Assembly: GCF_007830455.1 (NCBI RefSeq)
Contig: NZ_VLLB01000009.1
Location: forward strand, 124,001-188,000
Source of the DNA: Pseudoduganella lurida
Lineage (GTDB): Bacteria > Pseudomonadota > Gammaproteobacteria > Burkholderiales > Burkholderiaceae_D
DNA: 64,000 bases
Reading direction: 5' to 3'
Below, piece by piece: positions 15,247 through 23,814 of the stretch (position 1 is the first letter of the stretch; every line of letters starts with the position of its first letter). Both the position numbers and the translations under genes were made by a program. The notes under the pieces were generated by a model. That model searched no databases, was not told the DNA's origin, and saw nothing but the letters and a program-made list of their open reading frames with translations.

Positions 15247-18200
15247 GTGCGGGCGCCATCGCCAGCCGGACGGTCGACACGTACCTGCCGCGTGGCGGTG
15301 GGGCCGTCGGCGACCTGGTGCGCGGCTTCGACTGGTCCGCCAGCCCGCTGGGCGCGCCGGCCGGCTGGACGCCCGCGCTGCGCACCACGGTCGACATCGT
15401 GCTCAACTCGCCCATCGCGATGGTGCTGATGTGGGGCCCCGAGCACGTCATGATCTACAACGAGGGCTACGTGGAGATCGCCGGCGCGCGCCATCCCGCG
15501 GCGCTGGGCGGCACCGTGCCGCACACCTGGCCGGAGATCTGGGACTGGAACCGCGCGATCCTGGAAGCGGGCTTTCGCGGCGAGACGCGCCAGCACCCCG
15601 GCACGCCATTGACGCTGCTGCGCAATGGCACGCCGGAAGACGTGTGGTTCGACCTGTTCTACACCCCCGTCTTCGATTCCGACGGCGCCGTGGGCGGCGT
15701 GCTGTGTACGGTGGTGGATGTGTCGGGGCGCATCCGGCAGGCACGCTCGCTGGAGCGCGACCGCGCCGAACTGAACCAGCAGAACCGCCGGCTGCGCGAG
15801 GAAACCGGCCTGCTGCGCGAACTGTTCGAACAGGCGCCCAGCTTCATGGCCGTGCTGCGCGGCCCGCACCACGTGTTCGAGCTGGCCAATGCGCCGTACC
15901 TGCGGCTGGTGGGCCGGCGCGACATCGTCGGCAAGCCGCTCGTCGAGGCGCTGCCGGAAGTGCGCGAACAGGGCATCATCGAACTGCTAGACCGCGTGCA
16001 TGCGAGCGGCGAGCCGTATGTGGGCCGCCAGCAGAAAGTGCACCTGCTGTCCGAGGAGAGCGGCGAGCTGGAACCGCGCTACCTCGATTTCGTCTACCAG
16101 CCGCTGCGCGCGGCGGACGGCGCCATCACCGGCGTGTTCGTCGAGGGCATCGACGTCACCTCGCACATCCTTACCGAAGAGCGGCTGCGCATGGCCCAGC
16201 ATGCCGGCGGCATCGGCAGCTTCGAATGGTTCCCGCGCACCGGCAAGCTGGTGGTCACGGCCGAATACCGGCGCGTGTGGGGGCTGGCACACGATGTCGA
16301 CGTCACCGAGGATCTGCTGATCTCGCTGGTCGATCCGCGCGACCGGGCCCGCATCGGCCCCGAGCGGCTGGCCAGCGACCCGAACCCGCTGGCCTACACC
16401 GAATACCGCATCCGCCGGCCGGACACGGGCGAGCGGCGCTGGCTGGCGCGCCAGGGCGAAGCGATCGAGGGCGCCACGCCGGCCGAGCGGCGCTACGTGG
16501 GCGTGGCGTTCGACATCACCCATCGCAAGCAGATCGAACAGGCGCTGCGCACCAGCCAGGACCGGCTGGCGGCGATCTTCGGCCAGGCCTCCGTCGGCCT
16601 GGCCGAGGTGTCGCTGCAGGGCCGCTACACGCGCGTCAACGGCGCGCTGTGCCAGATGTTCGGCCGGCCCGAAGGGGAGGTGCTCGGCCTGCACATGGAA
16701 GCCCTGATCCACCCGGACGACAAGGCGGAGAACCGCTTGCTGGTGGAGCGGCTGCTGGCCACCGGCGTGCCGTTCACGCTGGAGAAACGCTACCACCGGC
16801 CGGACGGCGAATGGGTCTGGATCTCCAGCAGCATGAGCCGGCTGGACGACGAGGCCGGCCAGCCGGTGGCGCTGATCGCCGTGAAGACGGACATCACGGA
16901 GCGCCGCCGCATCGAGGTGGCGCTGCGCGACCTGAACGACACGCTGGAGCAGCGCGTCAGCCGCGAGGTGGCCGAGCGCGACAAGGCCGAGGAGGCGCTG
17001 CGCCAGTCGCAGAAGATGGAAGCCGTGGGCCAGCTGACGGGCGGCGTGGCGCACGACTTCAACAACGTCCTGCAGATCATCTCGGGCAACCTGCACCTGC
17101 TGGCGCTGCACCTGGGCGCGGACGAGGCGGCGCGGCGCCGGCTCGACATGGCGGTGGCCGCCGTCGAGCGGGGCGCCAAGCTGTCCTCGCAACTGCTGGC
17201 GTTCGCGCGCCGGCAGCCGCTGCAGCCGGCCGTGACGGACCTGGGCCGCCTGGTGGCGAACATGGACGAACTGCTGCGCCGCGCGCTGGGCGAGGCGGTG
17301 GAGCTGGCCGTGGTCGGTGGCAGCGGCCTGTGGAACACGCTGGTCGATCCGGGCCAGCTGGAGAACGTGATCCTGAACCTGGGCATCAACGCGCGCGATG
17401 CCATGCAGGGCGCGGGCCGCCTGACGATCGAACTGGGCAACGCCGTGCTCGACGAAGTGCAGGTCAACGACATGGTCGACGTGCCGGCCGGCCAGTACGT
17501 GATGCTGGCCGTGACGGACAACGGCTCCGGCATGTCGCCCGAGGTGCAGCAGCGCGCCTTCGAGCCGTTCTTCACCACCAAGCGCGAAGGCGAGGGCACG
17601 GGCCTGGGCCTGTCGATGGCCTACGGCTTCGTCAAGCAGAGCCGCGGCCACATCAAGATCCACAGCGAGATGGGGCGCGGCACCAGCATCCGCATCTACC
17701 TGCCGCGCACGATGCTGGCGGAAAGCACCGAAGCGTCGGCCAGTTTCGACAACGACGCGGGCCCGATCACGGGCGGCAGCGAAACCATCCTGGTGGTGGA
17801 GGACGATGCCGGCGTGCGCACCGTGGTGCTGGACATGCTGCAGGCGCTGGGCTACCACGTGCTGGCGGCCGACAATGGCGAGAGCGCGCTGCGCATCGTC
17901 GAATCGGGCGAGCACGTCGACCTGCTGTTTACCGACGTGGTGATGCCCGGCGCGCTGCGCAGCCCGGAACTGGCGCGCATCGCCCAGCAGATCCTGCCGG
18001 ACCTGGCGGTGCTGTTCACCTCCGGCTATCCGCAGGACGCGATCGTGCATGGCGGCCGGCTCGATGCGGGCCTGGAACTCCTCAGCAAACCGTACCGCCG
18101 CGAGGACCTGGCGCGCAAGCTGCGCCACGTGCTGAACAACCGCGAGCAGCAGCTGCTGGCGCGCGAGCACCAGCGCGGCGGCCCGCGCACCTTCCTGGAA

Positions 18201-18572
18201 CCGCAGGCAGCCATCGACCATGCCGCCTCGCTGCGCGTGCTGGTGGTGGAGGACAACCAGGATTCGCTGCAGATGGTGTGCGAGCTGGTGGGCATGCTGG
18301 GCCACACCGTGTCCGGCGTGGGCGATGGCGAAGCGGCGTGGGAACTGCTGCAGTCGCAGGACTTCGACGTGCTGTTTACCGATGTCAGCCTGCCCGGCAT
18401 GTCCGGCATCGAGCTGGCGCGGCAGGTGCACGCGGCGAAACCGCTGCGCATCATCTTCTCCACCGGCTACGGCAAGGAGGCGCTGGAGAGCCTGGGGTTC
18501 GAGGCCACCTGCCTGCGCAAGCCGTATGACCTGATGGACCTGCAGACCGCGCTCGACCGGGCGCGCGGCTGA
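15243..18572 (+). CDS. Multi-PAS hybrid histidine kinase with two receiver domains
   Basis: 1109 residues, soluble. About four PAS-type domains fill residues 20-560 (a first one around SPIAMVLMWGP, the last ending in VKTDITERRRIE). A short coiled coil leads to the HisKA site with H604 in GGVAHDFNNVLQ, which is the HisKA variant common in PAS hybrids. The ATPase domain has GTGLGLSMAYGF. Two receivers follow, with D898 in LFTDVVMPG and D1047 in LFTDVSLPGMSG. It lacks an HPt domain, so onward transfer needs another protein; the coupled upstream REC-kinase is the obvious candidate. Its ATG lies inside the end of that gene. The sensed signal cannot be read from sequence. Confidence 0.9.
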   Translation: MSAGAIASRTVDTYLPRGGGAVGDLVRGFDWSASPLGAPAGWTPALRTTVDIVLNSPIAMVLMWGPEHVMIYNEGYVEIAGARHPAALGGTVPHTWPEIWDWNRAILEAGFRGETRQHPGTPLTLLRNGTPEDVWFDLFYTPVFDSDGAVGGVLCTVVDVSGRIRQARSLERDRAELNQQNRRLREETGLLRELFEQAPSFMAVLRGPHHVFELANAPYLRLVGRRDIVGKPLVEALPEVREQGIIELLDRVHASGEPYVGRQQKVHLLSEESGELEPRYLDFVYQPLRAADGAITGVFVEGIDVTSHILTEERLRMAQHAGGIGSFEWFPRTGKLVVTAEYRRVWGLAHDVDVTEDLLISLVDPRDRARIGPERLASDPNPLAYTEYRIRRPDTGERRWLARQGEAIEGATPAERRYVGVAFDITHRKQIEQALRTSQDRLAAIFGQASVGLAEVSLQGRYTRVNGALCQMFGRPEGEVLGLHMEALIHPDDKAENRLLVERLLATGVPFTLEKRYHRPDGEWVWISSSMSRLDDEAGQPVALIAVKTDITERRRIEVALRDLNDTLEQRVSREVAERDKAEEALRQSQKMEAVGQLTGGVAHDFNNVLQIISGNLHLLALHLGADEAARRRLDMAVAAVERGAKLSSQLLAFARRQPLQPAVTDLGRLVANMDELLRRALGEAVELAVVGGSGLWNTLVDPGQLENVILNLGINARDAMQGAGRLTIELGNAVLDEVQVNDMVDVPAGQYVMLAVTDNGSGMSPEVQQRAFEPFFTTKREGEGTGLGLSMAYGFVKQSRGHIKIHSEMGRGTSIRIYLPRTMLAESTEASASFDNDAGPITGGSETILVVEDDAGVRTVVLDMLQALGYHVLAADNGESALRIVESGEHVDLLFTDVVMPGALRSPELARIAQQILPDLAVLFTSGYPQDAIVHGGRLDAGLELLSKPYRREDLARKLRHVLNNREQQLLAREHQRGGPRTFLEPQAAIDHAASLRVLVVEDNQDSLQMVCELVGMLGHTVSGVGDGEAAWELLQSQDFDVLFTDVSLPGMSGIELARQVHAAKPLRIIFSTGYGKEALESLGFEATCLRKPYDLMDLQTALDRARG

Positions 18573-18604
18573 TCCACCAACACGACACCACCACAAGGAA
18601 CACC

Positions 18605-19006
18605 ATGATGAGCACCGAACTGATGCTGCTGGGCTGGACGCTGGTGCTGGCGATCGTGCAGATCCTGCTGCACTCGTCGGCCCGCACGCGCGAGACGGGG
18701 ATGGATTACAACGCCAGCGCCCGCGATGGCGACGGTCCGCCGGTCGGCAGAATCACGGGCCGGCTGGAGCGTGCCAAGAAGAACCTGTTCGAGACGCTGC
18801 CGCTGTTCATCGGTGCCGTGCTGGCCGCCAATGCCGCCGGCGCCGAAGGCACGCTCACGCTGTACGGCTGCTGGATGTACCTGATCGCCCGCATCGTGTA
18901 CGTGCCGCTGTATGCCTTCGGCGTGCCGTACGTGCGCTCGCTGGTGTGGCTGGTGTCGATGGCCGGCCTGGCGATGGTGCTCTACGCGCTGCTGAGCGGC
19001 TTCTGA
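18605..19006 (+). CDS. MAPEG-family membrane protein
   Basis: 133 residues with four predicted membrane segments (about 5-24, 58-78, 83-103, 110-130) and the MAPEG-like stretch RLERAKKNLFETLPLF near 52-67. Family members include glutathione-dependent membrane enzymes and many uncharacterised bacterial proteins; no enzymatic role can be assigned here. It begins 32 bases after the hybrid kinase stop behind AAGGAACACC and may be cotranscribed with it. ATG at 18608 is an equally possible start. Confidence 0.82.
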   Translation: MMSTELMLLGWTLVLAIVQILLHSSARTRETGMDYNASARDGDGPPVGRITGRLERAKKNLFETLPLFIGAVLAANAAGAEGTLTLYGCWMYLIARIVYVPLYAFGVPYVRSLVWLVSMAGLAMVLYALLSGF

Positions 19007-19075
19007 GCGGCTCTCGAGCGCGCAGGACCGGTGCCGGGTATTGCTGAGGAACTTCGGCCACACTCCTACGTGCAG

Positions 19076-19093
19076 AGTAGGCTGCGTCCTATG
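19076..19093. promoter_or_regulatory. GacA-box-like motif (GTAGG-N6-CCTAT) upstream of recQ
   Basis: AGTAGG-CTGCGT-CCTATG lies 63 bases before the recQ start codon. An upstream CCTAC at 19064-19068 makes a second inverted half-site. The same architecture recurs at 27064 and 37095 in this window. The known GacA/UvrY box is TGTAAG-N6-CTTACA, with the same arm length and spacing. Confidence 0.45.
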
Positions 19094-19156
19094 GCGGCCA
19101 GGACCGCCGGGGCCTATCTTGAGTGCTACGATACTCCCAGAGACGAGCACACTTAC

Positions 19157-20863
19157 ATGGTCACCAGAAATCTCAGCGCCGGCGAACGCCGTGGCGCGCA
19201 ACGCACGGGCGCGGGCCGCACGAAACTGATCCGCAGCCTGCTGCACAATGTGTTCGGCGTCGACCATTTGCGGGCCGGCCAGCAGAAAGTGATCGACAGC
19301 GTGCTGGAAGGGCACGACACGCTGGCCATCATGCCGACCGGCAGCGGCAAGTCCCTGTGCTACCAGATTCCCGCCTCGATCCTGCCCGGCACCACCGTGG
19401 TCGTCTCGCCGCTGATCTCCCTCATGAAGGACCAGCTGGAAAAGCTGGAGGAGATCGGCATTGCCGCCTCCCAGCTGAACAGCAGCCTGACCCGCGCCGA
19501 GGAGATCGAGGCGCTGGAAGACGTGCGCACCAGCCACAGCCGCATCGTGTTCTGCACGCCGGAGCGGCTGGCCACGCCGGAGTTCCTGGCCGTGCTGCAG
19601 GAAACCAATATCTCGCTGTTCGTCATCGACGAAGCCCATTGCATCTCGCAGTGGGGCCATGATTTCCGTCCCGCCTACCTGGAGCTGGGCGCCGCGCTGC
19701 GCGCGCTGGGCCAGCCGCGCGTGCTGGCGCTCACCGCCACCGCCACGCCGGACGTGATGAAGGATATCGGCCACCAGCTGGGCACGCCGAAAATGAATGT
19801 CATCAATACCGGCATCTACCGGGAGAACCTGCATTACCGGGTGATCCAGGTGACCAATCCGGGCGAAAAGGTGGGCCAGGCGCTGCGCCTGGTGCGCGAA
19901 ACGGCCGGCGTCGGCATCATCTACGCTGCGACCGTGAAGGCCGCCGAGGAGCTGCACGCGAAGCTGGAAGAGGCGGGCGAAAGCGTGGCGTTGTACCACG
20001 GCCGCCTGCCCGCCAAGGAACGCCGCGCCAACCAGGACCTGTTCATGGATGGCCAGCGGCGCGTGATGGTGGCCACCAACGCATTCGGCATGGGCATCGA
20101 CAAGCCCGATACCCGCTTCGTGATCCACCTGCAGGTGCCGGCCAACCTGGAAGCGTATTACCAGGAATCGGGCCGCGCCGGCCGCGATGGCGAGCCGGCC
20201 GAATGCACGCTGCTGTACTTCCAGGATGACAAGCGCCTGCAGCAGTTCTTCCTCGTGAAGCACTATCCCACGGCGAACGACCTGCGCGCCGTGTACGAGG
20301 CAACGGTGCCGCTGGTGCCGTGCCAGTACGCGGCGATTCGCGATGCCGTGCCGGACCTGGGGGACAGCCAGCTGAAGGTGTGCCTGAAGCTGCTCAAGGA
20401 TGGCAAGCTGCTGCGCCAGAACCGCAAGCTGGACTGGCTGCTGACCAACCGCGATTCGAAGGGCGCCCAGTTCGACCAGCTGGCCGCCATCTACGAACAG
20501 AAGCAGGAGCGCGACCACGATGCGCTGGAGCAGATGGTGGCCTACGCGCAGAGCGGCTACTGCCGCTGGAAGCTGATGCTCGACTACTTCGCCGACGATG
20601 CCACCGATGTGAAGCAGTGCGGCTGCTGCGACAACTGCATGTCGCCGCCCGCCGTGCAGCCGGTCGAGAACGAGGAACCCGTGTTCGAGCCGATCCCGGA
20701 GCCGTCCGTGCCGCTCGGCCCCGTGATCTCCATCGGCAGCCAGGTGAAGGTGCCCAAGTTCGATATCGGCACCGTGCTCTCGGTGGCCGGCGACCAGATC
20801 ACCATCGAGTTCCCGGAGAACACTACCAAGACGTTCATGGCGGAGTTCGTGCAGCCCGTGTAA
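19157..20863 (+). CDS. recQ: RecQ-family ATP-dependent DNA helicase (short form without HRDC)
   Basis: 568 residues. The helicase core has a Walker A motif with K65 in MPTGSGKSLCYQ, a DEAH box at D158-H161 in FVIDEAHCISQWGHDF, and the RecQ signature YYQESGRAGRDG. A zinc-binding region with cysteines in GYCRWKLML and KQCGCCDNC follows. The remainder is a short beta-rich tail, and no HRDC domain is present, which distinguishes it from the longer Escherichia coli RecQ. The start at 19157 (MVTRNLS) is preferred because the sequence before it holds the GTAGG motif and does not look coding. A hairpin terminator follows. Role: unwinding of recombination or replication-repair intermediates. Confidence 0.9.
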   Translation: MVTRNLSAGERRGAQRTGAGRTKLIRSLLHNVFGVDHLRAGQQKVIDSVLEGHDTLAIMPTGSGKSLCYQIPASILPGTTVVVSPLISLMKDQLEKLEEIGIAASQLNSSLTRAEEIEALEDVRTSHSRIVFCTPERLATPEFLAVLQETNISLFVIDEAHCISQWGHDFRPAYLELGAALRALGQPRVLALTATATPDVMKDIGHQLGTPKMNVINTGIYRENLHYRVIQVTNPGEKVGQALRLVRETAGVGIIYAATVKAAEELHAKLEEAGESVALYHGRLPAKERRANQDLFMDGQRRVMVATNAFGMGIDKPDTRFVIHLQVPANLEAYYQESGRAGRDGEPAECTLLYFQDDKRLQQFFLVKHYPTANDLRAVYEATVPLVPCQYAAIRDAVPDLGDSQLKVCLKLLKDGKLLRQNRKLDWLLTNRDSKGAQFDQLAAIYEQKQERDHDALEQMVAYAQSGYCRWKLMLDYFADDATDVKQCGCCDNCMSPPAVQPVENEEPVFEPIPEPSVPLGPVISIGSQVKVPKFDIGTVLSVAGDQITIEFPENTTKTFMAEFVQPV

Positions 20864-20885
20864 CGCGCGCAGCCTGTCCGCATCG

Positions 20886-20908
20886 CGGCGCCTCAGGGCG
20901 CCGTTTTC
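20886..20908 (+). terminator. Rho-independent terminator after recQ
   Basis: CGGCGCC-TCAG-GGCGCCG stem followed by TTTT, 22 bases after the recQ stop. Confidence 0.7.
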
Positions 20909-21017
20909 ATTGGCGCCCCTCGCCATGGCCGGCCGTTCATTGTGCGCTGGCGGACAGTGGGCGCGCGGCCGCGTGGCTAGAATGACGCAAACGTGCAGGA
21001 GCATGAGAGGAGTCAGT

Positions 21018-22163
21018 ATGGCCGGCGACATGGTCGTGGTACGCAAGGAAGGTCTCTACTGCGTGCCGGGAGGGTTCTACATCGATCCGTGGCGGCCCGT
21101 CGAGCGGGCCGTGATCACGCATGGCCATGGCGACCATGCCCGCGTGGGCCACGGCCACTACCTGGCCGCGGAACCGGGCGTCGGCATCCTCAGGTCGCGC
21201 CTGGGCGACATCACCGTGCAGGGCATGGCCTATGGCGAGACGGTCGAGCACAACGGCGTGCGCATCTCGCTGCATCCGGCCGGCCACGTGCTCGGCTCGG
21301 CCCAGGTGCGCATGGAATGCGGCGGCGAGGTGTGGGTGGCCTCGGGCGACTACAAGGTGGAAGCCGATGCCACCTGCGCGCCGTTCGAGCCCGTGCAATG
21401 CCATGCCTTCATCACCGAATCCACCTTCGGCCTGCCGATCTACCGCTGGGAGCCGCAGCAGCAGACCTTCGACGACATCAATGCCTGGTGGCGCAAGAAC
21501 GTGGCGGAAGGGCGCGCCAGCCTGCTGCTGTGCTACGCGTTCGGCAAGGCGCAGCGCATCCTGTCCGGCCTCGATCCGTCCATCGGCCCGATCATCTGCC
21601 ATGGCTCCGTCGAGCCGCTCAACCGCGTCTACCGCGCGGCCGGCGTGGCGCTGCCGCCCACGCAGATGGTGTCCGACGTGGACAAGGCCGACCTGAAGAA
21701 AGCCATCGTCATCGCGCCACCGTCAGCCGGCGGTTCGCCGTGGGCGCGCCGCTTCGGCGACTTCTCCGACGCCTTTGCCAGCGGCTGGATGCTGCTGCGC
21801 GGGGCGCGGCGCCGCCGTGGCGTGGACCGGGGCTTCGTGCTGTCCGACCATGCCGACTGGCCCGGCCTGATGTCGGCCATCAAGGCCACCGGCGCGGAAA
21901 AGATCGTCGTCACGCACGGCTCGATTCCCACCATGGTGCGCTGGCTGTGCCAGAACGGCTACGACGCGAAGGGCTTCGATACCGAATACGGCGACGATGA
22001 AGCGGAGGATGCGGCCGCCGCCGGTGCCGCCGCGGAAGGCGTGGCCGCCACCGAGCCGGACGTGGATCCCGTCGCGAAACGCTGGGCCGTGAAGGACAAG
22101 GCGGAGGCGGCCCGCGAAGCCGGCACCGCCGCCGCGCAGAAGGACGGGGGCGACGATGCGTGA
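21018..22163 (+). CDS. Ligase-associated DNA exonuclease (metallo-beta-lactamase/beta-CASP-like)
   Basis: 381 residues. H35, H37, D39 and H40 in THGHGDHA form the metal-binding motif of metallo-beta-lactamase nucleases. Further ligands are plausible in HPAGHVLGSAQ and LSDHADW, and VTHGS lies near the end. Proteins of this family are encoded with an ATP-dependent DNA ligase and a Lhr-type helicase in many bacteria and are thought to process DNA ends. The start at 21018 follows GAGAGGAG. The last 60 residues are Ala/Glu-rich and variable in character. It overlaps the ligase gene by eight bases. The substrate polarity is not deducible here. Confidence 0.87.
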   Translation: MAGDMVVVRKEGLYCVPGGFYIDPWRPVERAVITHGHGDHARVGHGHYLAAEPGVGILRSRLGDITVQGMAYGETVEHNGVRISLHPAGHVLGSAQVRMECGGEVWVASGDYKVEADATCAPFEPVQCHAFITESTFGLPIYRWEPQQQTFDDINAWWRKNVAEGRASLLLCYAFGKAQRILSGLDPSIGPIICHGSVEPLNRVYRAAGVALPPTQMVSDVDKADLKKAIVIAPPSAGGSPWARRFGDFSDAFASGWMLLRGARRRRGVDRGFVLSDHADWPGLMSAIKATGAEKIVVTHGSIPTMVRWLCQNGYDAKGFDTEYGDDEAEDAAAAGAAAEGVAATEPDVDPVAKRWAVKDKAEAAREAGTAAAQKDGGDDA

Positions 22164-23814
22164 GTTCGCGCGCCTGTTCGCGGAGCTGGATGAAACCACC
22201 GCCACCAACCGCAAGCTCGAGGCCCTGAAGACCTACTTCAGCAATGCCGCGCCGGAGAATGCGGCATGGGCGGTGTACTTCCTGGCCGGCGGCAAGCCGC
22301 GCCAGGCCGTGCCGACGAAGCTGCTGCGCCAGTACGCCACCGAATACGCGATGCTGGACGAATGGCTGTTCGACGAGTGCTACCACGCGGTCGGCGACCT
22401 GGCCGAGACCATCGCCCACATCCTGCCGGAACCGAAGACGCGCAGCGACATCGGCCTGGCCGTCTGGATCGAAGAACGCATCGCGCCACTCCGGGGCGCG
22501 GCGCCCGAGACCATCCGCGCCGCGCTGTTCTCGTACTGGGACGAGCTGGAAACGCCCGAGCGCTTCCTGCTGATCAAGCTGATCGGCGGGGGCTTCCGCG
22601 TCGGTGTGTCGAAGCTGCTGGTGACGCGGGCCCTGTCCGGCATCGCCGCCATCGATTCGAAGCTGATCGCGCAGCGCCTGATGGGCTGGACCGACGGCAG
22701 CGTGCGGCCCACCGCGAAAGGCTTCCTGCAGCTGATCGCGGAAGCCTCCGACGACGAACATGCGCAGCGCGGCGGCCAGCCGTATCCGTTCTTCCTGGCC
22801 CACCAGCTGCAGGCCGGACCGGCCACGCTGGGCGACATCGGCGACTGGCAGGTGGAATGGAAGTACGACGGCATGCGCGCCCAGATCGTCGCGCGTGGCG
22901 GCAGCTGGGTTTGGTCGCGCGGCGAGGACCTGATCACCGAACGCTTCCCCGAGCTGGCCGCCATCCGGCTGCCCGACGGCACGGTGGTCGATGGCGAGAT
23001 CCTGGTGTGGCGCGACGGGATTTCGCCCACCTCGTCACCGGCACCCTTTGCCGACCTGCAGAAGCGCATCGGCCGCAAGTCGCTGTCGCCCAAGTTCCTC
23101 GGCGAGTACCCGGCCGTGCTGGTGGCCTACGACCTGCTGGAACGCGATGGCGTGGACCTGCGCAAGCTGCCCCAGTGCGAGCGGCGCACGCTGCTGGAAC
23201 AGCTGGTGAAGGAAGTGGATTCGCCGCAGCTGCGCATCTCGCCGCTGGTGGAGGCGCCGGACTGGGAAGCACTCGCCAAGGTGCGCGAAGAGTCGCGCGG
23301 GCGGGGCGTGGAAGGCATGATGCTGAAGGCGAAGAGCGCGCAGTACGGCGTGGGCCGCACCAAGGACGTGGGCACGTGGTGGAAGTGGAAGATCGATCCG
23401 TATGCCGTGGACGCGGTGCTGATCTACGCGCAGGCGGGCCATGGCCGGCGTGCCTCGCTGTACACCGACTACACCTTCGCGGTGTGGGACGATATCGTGG
23501 ACAGCGAGGGCAACGGCAGCCGCGTGCTGGTGCCGTTTGCCAAAGCGTATTCCGGCCTGACGGATGCCGAGATCAACCAGGTGGACAATGCCGTGCGCAA
23601 GACCACCATCGAGCGCTTCGGCCCGGTGCGCAGCGTGAAGCCCACGATGGTGTTCGAGATCGGCTTCGAAGGCATCGCCGCGTCGCCGCGCCACAAGTCC
23701 GGCATCGCCGTGCGCTTCCCCCGCATCCTGCGCCGCCGCGAGGACAAGAGCGTCGAGGAAGCCGACACGCTGGACATGCTGAAAGGCTTGCTGCAGCAGG
23801 CCTCGCTGGCATGA
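22156..23814 (+). CDS. ATP-dependent DNA ligase (LigB/LigC-type, cluster-associated)
   Basis: 552 residues, a usual length for bacterial ATP-dependent ligases with an N-terminal alpha-helical domain. The nucleotidyl lysine is K236 in EWKYDGMRAQI. Other ligase motifs are VDGEILVW, EGMMLKAKSAQYGVGR and WWKWKIDPYAVDAVLIYA, followed by an OB-fold. It joins nicks using ATP and is separate from the NAD-dependent replicative LigA. It overlaps the exonuclease gene upstream and the helicase gene downstream (ATGA), so all are made from one message as a repair set. Confidence 0.92.
   Translation: MREFARLFAELDETTATNRKLEALKTYFSNAAPENAAWAVYFLAGGKPRQAVPTKLLRQYATEYAMLDEWLFDECYHAVGDLAETIAHILPEPKTRSDIGLAVWIEERIAPLRGAAPETIRAALFSYWDELETPERFLLIKLIGGGFRVGVSKLLVTRALSGIAAIDSKLIAQRLMGWTDGSVRPTAKGFLQLIAEASDDEHAQRGGQPYPFFLAHQLQAGPATLGDIGDWQVEWKYDGMRAQIVARGGSWVWSRGEDLITERFPELAAIRLPDGTVVDGEILVWRDGISPTSSPAPFADLQKRIGRKSLSPKFLGEYPAVLVAYDLLERDGVDLRKLPQCERRTLLEQLVKEVDSPQLRISPLVEAPDWEALAKVREESRGRGVEGMMLKAKSAQYGVGRTKDVGTWWKWKIDPYAVDAVLIYAQAGHGRRASLYTDYTFAVWDDIVDSEGNGSRVLVPFAKAYSGLTDAEINQVDNAVRKTTIERFGPVRSVKPTMVFEIGFEGIAASPRHKSGIAVRFPRILRRREDKSVEEADTLDMLKGLLQQASLA

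Noticed and set aside
18467..21046. An 859-codon minus-strand frame over the kinase end, MAPEG and recQ genes
   Set aside because: It crosses three clear plus-strand genes and the recQ terminator and has no recognisable motif.
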